9,875 nucleotides of DNA, taken from positions 1 through 9,875 of the forward strand of contig JBOGWA010000075.1 in assembly GCA_050693155.1 (NCBI GenBank), read 5' to 3'. The notes under the pieces were generated by a model. It ran no database searches. It saw only the letters and a program-made list of their open reading frames with translations, and was not told the DNA's origin. Both the position numbers and the translations under genes were made by a program. The DNA is from JBOGWA01 sp050693155 (GTDB taxonomy: Bacteria; Actinomycetota; UBA4738; CALAEC01). This document shows positions 7,275 to 9,875 of this stretch, piece by piece. Each line of letters starts with the position of its first letter. Position 1 is the stretch's first letter.

Positions 7275-9229
7275 GCAGTCCGAGGCACGCCCGCAGGGGC
7301 CGCCGTCGGGGGACCATCGTCGGGCTGACCATCGGACTCATCATCTTCGCGATCTTCACTGCCGTTCCCGCACTTCGAGCCCGAAGCGAGCTCGTGAGCG
7401 CTCGGCGCGAGATCCTGTTTGCGAGCCAAGCACTGCTGGAGGGAAACGTCGAGACGGCCTCAGCGGCGCTGAGCAGCGCCCGGGAGTACTTTGAGAACGC
7501 GCGCTCCGCCGTCCAGAACCCCGCCCTCCGGCTCGTGTCGTTGCTTCCGATTCTCGGACGAAATCCCGACGCCGTTTTGGACATCGCCGAAGCCGGCCGT
7601 CTCGTCGCGACCGCCGGGAGCCAGATGTTCGAAACCATCGCGTCGGCTCCGGAAGGTCTTGGCGGTCTGACACCTCGCCGTGGGCGCTTCCCGGTCGAGG
7701 AGCTCCGCCGGCTGGCCGCGCCGCTCGAGCGCTCCCGCGGGCTGATCGAAGAAGCGACAGAAATCCTTCACGACAGCCCCGACAGCTTGTTATTCGGTCC
7801 CGTCGCGAATGCACAAGACGAGCTCGAAACCGGACTCCAAAGACTCTCTCAGGCGATTCGTACTGCCGATGCTCTCGCGGGCGCTCTACCGAGCTTCCTC
7901 GGGGATCAGGAGACACGCCGCTACTTCTTCGGAGCGCAGAATCCCGCCGAGCTCCGGGGCACCGGGGGTGTCATCGGCGCCTTTTCGATCGTGACGATCA
8001 AAGACGGACGGCCGACCTTCGGGCCCTTCCTGCCGACACAGGTCCTGCGAGACGCGAACCCGCGGGAGGTGGACCCGCCAACCCCGAGCTACGCCGAACG
8101 CTACGACCGTTTCGGAGGCGCCGCGACCTGGCTGCGCCTCAATATGACGCCGGACTTTCCCTCGACCGCGATGGCCATCGAGCAGCTGTTCGAGCGCGTT
8201 ACCGGCGAGCGACTCGACGGTGTCCTCCTCGCCGATCCCTTCGCGCTCGCGGGACTCCTCCGCGTCACGGGACCCGCGGAGGTTCCGGCGCTCGGCGTCA
8301 CCGTCGATGCGTCGAACGTCGTCCCGTTCGTCACCAACCGAGCGTACGCCGCCTTCCCTGCCACCTTTGGTGGACAGTTCGACCGTAAGGGCGTCCTCGG
8401 CGACGTCGCGACCGGGGTGGTCGGCCGATTCCTGTTCGGTGGCGCGCGAGCGGCCCCCCAGATGACACTTCGCGCGCTGGCGGACATCGCCCGCGGAGGC
8501 CACCTCCACTTACACTCCACGAACCCAGGAGAACAGGCGGCATTCGAGCAGGCCGGCGCCGCCGGCATGCTCCCCTCCGGGGATGGTGACTTCCTCGCGG
8601 TCATCGCGAACAATCTGGGCGCGAACAAGCTGGACGTCTTTGCGGCGCGGACGGTCTCGTATGACGTTCAGCTTCGCCCGAACGGAACTGCGGCCGCACG
8701 GGCAACGGTCGACATTCGGAACCAGACACCCGCTACGGGGCAGCCCCGGTACGTCGTCGGTCCGTATCCGGGGATCTCGAAGAAGGGCGAGAGCGTCACC
8801 TACCTGAGTGTGTACTGCGCGACAACCTGCCGCCCGTCGGAGCCCAGGGACGGCGTCGAGCGGGAGCTCGGCCATCCGGTGTTTGCGTCCCTGGAACGAA
8901 TCCCGAGCGGCGAGTTGAGCTCATCCTCCTACGAGTGGGATGTCCTCGAGGCCTGGGAGGGAGAGCCCGGAGGGGGAACGTACCGCCTCACGGTCCACGA
9001 TCAGCCGACCGTCCGGCCCACTGAGGTGAGGATCGCCGTTCGAGTCCCGGACGGGATGCGGATCACGAGTGCGACCCCGGAGATGGAGATTGCTAGAACT
9101 CAGGCGGTCTGGTCCGGTGTGGCCCGGGGTCCGCTTTCGTTCGAGGTTCGCTTCGAGCGTTCGTTCTGGGGGCGACTCGCGGATGCGCTCTTCCGGTTCA
9201 GCGGCGGACGCCTGGTGGGTCCCCGCTAA
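7271..9229 (+). CDS. DUF4012 domain protein, membrane-anchored
   Basis: 652 residues. A basic N-terminus (HARRGRRRG) is followed by one membrane helix at about 16-34, with the rest predicted outside the cell. A helical region (about 38-210, with ASQALLEGNVETASAALSSA and LLPILG) leads to the family signature RRYFFGAQNPAELRGTGGVI at 216-235. After it come a segment around 'FERVTGERLDGVLLADPFALAGLLRVTG' (written here as a run of short motifs: FERVTGERLDGVLL, then ADPFALAGLLRVTG) and a beta-rich C-terminus with Cys516 and Cys520, which could form a disulfide. DUF4012 has no established activity; it is common in actinobacterial surface-polysaccharide loci. ATG 7271 is chosen because its ATGA overlaps the kinase stop; GTG 7250 would add seven residues. 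The gene ends overlapping the stop of the convergent pqqD-like gene by 4 bases (9226-9229). A role in polysaccharide export or wall attachment is inference. Confidence 0.9.
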   Translation: MSSPRHARRGRRRGTIVGLTIGLIIFAIFTAVPALRARSELVSARREILFASQALLEGNVETASAALSSAREYFENARSAVQNPALRLVSLLPILGRNPDAVLDIAEAGRLVATAGSQMFETIASAPEGLGGLTPRRGRFPVEELRRLAAPLERSRGLIEEATEILHDSPDSLLFGPVANAQDELETGLQRLSQAIRTADALAGALPSFLGDQETRRYFFGAQNPAELRGTGGVIGAFSIVTIKDGRPTFGPFLPTQVLRDANPREVDPPTPSYAERYDRFGGAATWLRLNMTPDFPSTAMAIEQLFERVTGERLDGVLLADPFALAGLLRVTGPAEVPALGVTVDASNVVPFVTNRAYAAFPATFGGQFDRKGVLGDVATGVVGRFLFGGARAAPQMTLRALADIARGGHLHLHSTNPGEQAAFEQAGAAGMLPSGDGDFLAVIANNLGANKLDVFAARTVSYDVQLRPNGTAAARATVDIRNQTPATGQPRYVVGPYPGISKKGESVTYLSVYCATTCRPSEPRDGVERELGHPVFASLERIPSGELSSSSYEWDVLEAWEGEPGGGTYRLTVHDQPTVRPTEVRIAVRVPDGMRITSATPEMEIARTQAVWSGVARGPLSFEVRFERSFWGRLADALFRFSGGRLVGPR

Positions 9230-9507
9230 TCGGTCTCCTCGCCGTCGATCTCGACCACGAGACTCTTCTCGACGAGGGAACCAACGAACGCTTCGATATC
9301 GGCGCGGGCACGATCCGCATCGACGTCGTACTGGGCGCTGATGTTCTCGACGACCTCGTCGATCGTCTTCCCCTGAGCGATGAGCTCCCAAACGCGCGGC
9401 CCAACCCCCCGTGCGGCGAAGAACGTTCCTTGCTCGAGGTCGAGCAAGACGGTTTCGCCTTCGACCTCACGTGCGGAGACCCACTCCGGAACACGGAGAC
9501 GTTTCAA
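9226..9507 (-). CDS. PqqD-like protein (RiPP recognition element)
   Basis: 93 residues matching the PqqD family in length and pattern: VPEWVSAREVEGETVLLDL, a GTFFAARGVGPRVWELI segment (turn, then helix with the conserved Trp) and KTIDEVVENISAQYDVD, followed by a helix D..AFVGSLVEKSLVV. PqqD-type domains are small winged-helix chaperones that bind the leader of ribosomal peptides and present it to modifying enzymes; stand-alone copies act as the B1 protein in lasso pathways. The TTG at 9507 is chosen because AGGAGG lies 7 bases upstream and the family similarity starts at once (KRLRVPEW). An ATG at 9552 would add 15 unsupported residues and bury the ribosome binding site. It is divergent from the leader-peptide gene at 9610, its likely partner. 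The fold is well supported; the partner is inferred from position and from the peptide's motif. Confidence 0.88.
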   Translation of the reverse strand: MKRLRVPEWVSAREVEGETVLLDLEQGTFFAARGVGPRVWELIAQGKTIDEVVENISAQYDVDADRARADIEAFVGSLVEKSLVVEIDGEETD

Positions 9508-9511
9508 AGAG

Positions 9512-9521
9512 CCTCCTCCTT
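9512..9521 (-). promoter_or_regulatory. Strong Shine-Dalgarno deciding the TTG start of the PqqD-like gene
   Basis: On the minus strand the bases read AAGGAGGAGG, with the AGGAGG core 7 bases before TTG 9507. It is the only near-perfect ribosome binding site seen in the window; the other genes rely on overlaps or on short leaders. It decides the unusual TTG start over upstream ATG codons. Confidence 0.8.
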
Positions 9522-9550
9522 CAAGGATTCGAGCGTCGAACGTGGGGCCC

Positions 9551-9580
9551 ATTCTATGAGTGTCGTGGGGAGGTTGACGA
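9551..9580 (-). promoter_or_regulatory. Putative promoter of the PqqD-like gene
   Basis: On the minus strand, TCGTCA (9580-9575, four of six matches to TTGACA) is followed after 18 bases by TAGAAT (9556-9551), the same -10 hexamer seen before the Wzz/kinase gene. The transcript would start near 9544, giving a leader of about 37 bases that contains the Shine-Dalgarno. The -35 box overlaps that of the divergent peptide promoter. Confidence 0.45.
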
Positions 9581-9602
9581 CGCCTTCCCTGAGGGATACT
9601 CT
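9574..9602 (+). promoter_or_regulatory. Putative promoter for a leaderless peptide mRNA
   Basis: TTGACG (9574-9579, five of six to consensus) and TACTCT (9597-9602, fitting the actinobacterial TAnnnT form) are separated by 17 bases. The A of the ATG at 9610 lies 7 bases after the -10 box, where transcription normally begins, so the mRNA would start at the initiation codon. This agrees with the absence of a well-spaced ribosome binding site: the only purine run, GAGGG at 9591-9595, is 14 bases from the ATG and would not be transcribed. Confidence 0.55.
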
Positions 9603-9609
9603 TTCTCCC

Positions 9610-9705
9610 ATGGATTCTTACGAAGCCCCGACGCTCGAGCCTCTGGGTGGTGTGTGGACCACCACGCACGGCCAAACCACCGACGCCGGTGGGGGCGGAG
9701 CGTAA
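9610..9705 (+). CDS. Small RiPP precursor candidate with a lasso-type leader
   Basis: 31 codons, ATG to TAA. Residues 4-19 read YEAPTLEPLGGVWTTT, an exact fit to the lasso leader pattern YxxPxLx3Gx5T (Tyr4, Pro7, Leu9, Gly13, Thr19), which is the part bound by B1/PqqD proteins. If Thr19 is the usual -2 residue, the core would begin at Gly21 and read GQTTDAGGGGA. It starts with Gly as lasso cores do, but its only acidic residue is Asp at core position 5, not 7-9, and 11 residues is short. It is therefore probably not a standard lasso peptide, and may be a non-lasso product or a degenerate core. Support comes from the divergent PqqD-like gene and a well-formed promoter ending at the ATG. An in-frame ATG at 9556 would give 49 residues but lies upstream of that promoter. 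No modifying enzyme is visible in the window. Confidence 0.65.
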   Translation: MDSYEAPTLEPLGGVWTTTHGQTTDAGGGGA

Positions 9706-9726
9706 CCCCAAACCTAGCAGAGCCGA

Positions 9727-9875
9727 CTAACCCCGCCGCGAATCGTCGACTCGAACTTTTATCGCCTGTAGGGCTCGGAGCGTCGTATCCGCAACTTGCT
9801 TCCTTGTCTCGGGGCCACCCCATGCCCATGCGTTCTGAATCCTCAGCAGAGCCACATAGACGTCTTGACGTAGAC
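9727..9875 (-). CDS. Possible C-terminal end of an unrecognised leftward gene (partial)
   Basis: On the minus strand one frame is open from the window edge to a TAG at 9727-9729, giving 48 residues that include DVYVALLRIQNAWAWGG and VADTTLRALQAIKVRV. It has a plausible helical composition, but I recognise no family. Third-position G+C is only about 56 percent by count, lower than in the surrounding genes, so it may be chance or foreign. The opposite strand is also open here (9708 to the edge, with ATGs at 9821 and 9827), but its translation looks less protein-like. Treat as tentative; the sequence to the right will decide. Confidence 0.28.
   Translation of the reverse strand, partial: LRQDVYVALLRIQNAWAWGGPETRKQVADTTLRALQAIKVRVDDSRRG

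Noticed and set aside
9646..9663. 6-base inverted repeat GGTGGT/ACCACC as a terminator or attenuator
   Set aside because: The stem is short, lies inside the peptide gene and has no following T run; it is explained by Gly-Gly and Thr-Thr codons.
9610..9705. Calling the small peptide a true lasso peptide
   Set aside because: The ring needs an Asp or Glu at core position 7-9; the only one is at position 5, the core is only 11 residues, and no cyclase or protease gene is in the window.
9508..9711. Longer ATG starts for the PqqD-like gene (9552, 9711)
   Set aside because: The added residues lie outside the PqqD fold and would make the perfect AGGAGG upstream of TTG 9507 meaningless; 9711 would also cover the whole peptide gene.
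1..9875. tRNA, rRNA, CRISPR array, insertion sequence or phage genes
   Set aside because: No cloverleaf, repeat-spacer pattern, transposase or terminal inverted repeats were recognised; the genes fill nearly all the space.
9821..9875. Start of a rightward gene at ATG 9821
   Set aside because: No ribosome binding site or promoter, the 18 visible residues match nothing I know, and codon use is unlike the neighbouring genes; it cannot be excluded because the window ends.

Overview
This is a compact, GC-rich stretch (about two-thirds G+C by eye). It is almost entirely coding, with 4-base start/stop overlaps between genes, GTG and TTG starts, and at least one promoter that looks built for a leaderless mRNA. 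Together with an actinobacterial-style Wzz/tyrosine-kinase fusion, a DUF4012 protein and a NTP_transf_5 protein, this suggests a member of the Actinomycetota, perhaps an uncultured deep-branching lineage. That assignment is inference; there is no rRNA or other phylogenetic marker beyond guaA.

Layout. At the left edge (2-157, +) is the tail of a TolB/PD40 beta-propeller protein. It converges, with a 4-base gap, on a leftward gene string that starts near 5440: a NTP_transf_5 nucleotidyltransferase-like protein, an O-antigen polymerase/ligase-like membrane protein, a family-4 glycosyltransferase and GMP synthase guaA. The first three are linked by 4-base ATGA/GTGA overlaps, and guaA begins 4 bases after the glycosyltransferase stop. 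Divergent from this string is a rightward pair: a Wzz-type chain-length/tyrosine-autokinase fusion (5529-7274), overlapping by ATGA a DUF4012 membrane-anchored protein (7271-9229). The two strings together are the core of an exopolysaccharide/capsule locus. No flippase or initiating glycosyltransferase is in the window.

Right end. A small PqqD-like protein (RiPP recognition element fold) runs leftward from a TTG start with a strong ribosome binding site (9226-9507). Divergent from it, a 31-codon gene (9610-9705) encodes a peptide whose N-terminal part fits the lasso-peptide leader pattern YxxPxLx3Gx5T exactly. The remaining 11-residue glycine-rich segment lacks the Asp/Glu at position 7-9 needed for a normal lasso ring. 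Its ATG lies 7 bases after a good promoter, so its mRNA is probably leaderless. The -35 boxes of the two divergent promoters overlap. The last 170 bases have weak coding signal; the tail of a leftward gene may enter from the right edge.

Most interesting reading: a leader-peptide/PqqD pair attached to an exopolysaccharide locus that also carries a NTP_transf_5 protein, a family also seen in lasso-type clusters. The precursor is not a canonical lasso peptide, and its modifying enzymes (asparagine-synthetase-like and transglutaminase-like proteins) are not in the window.
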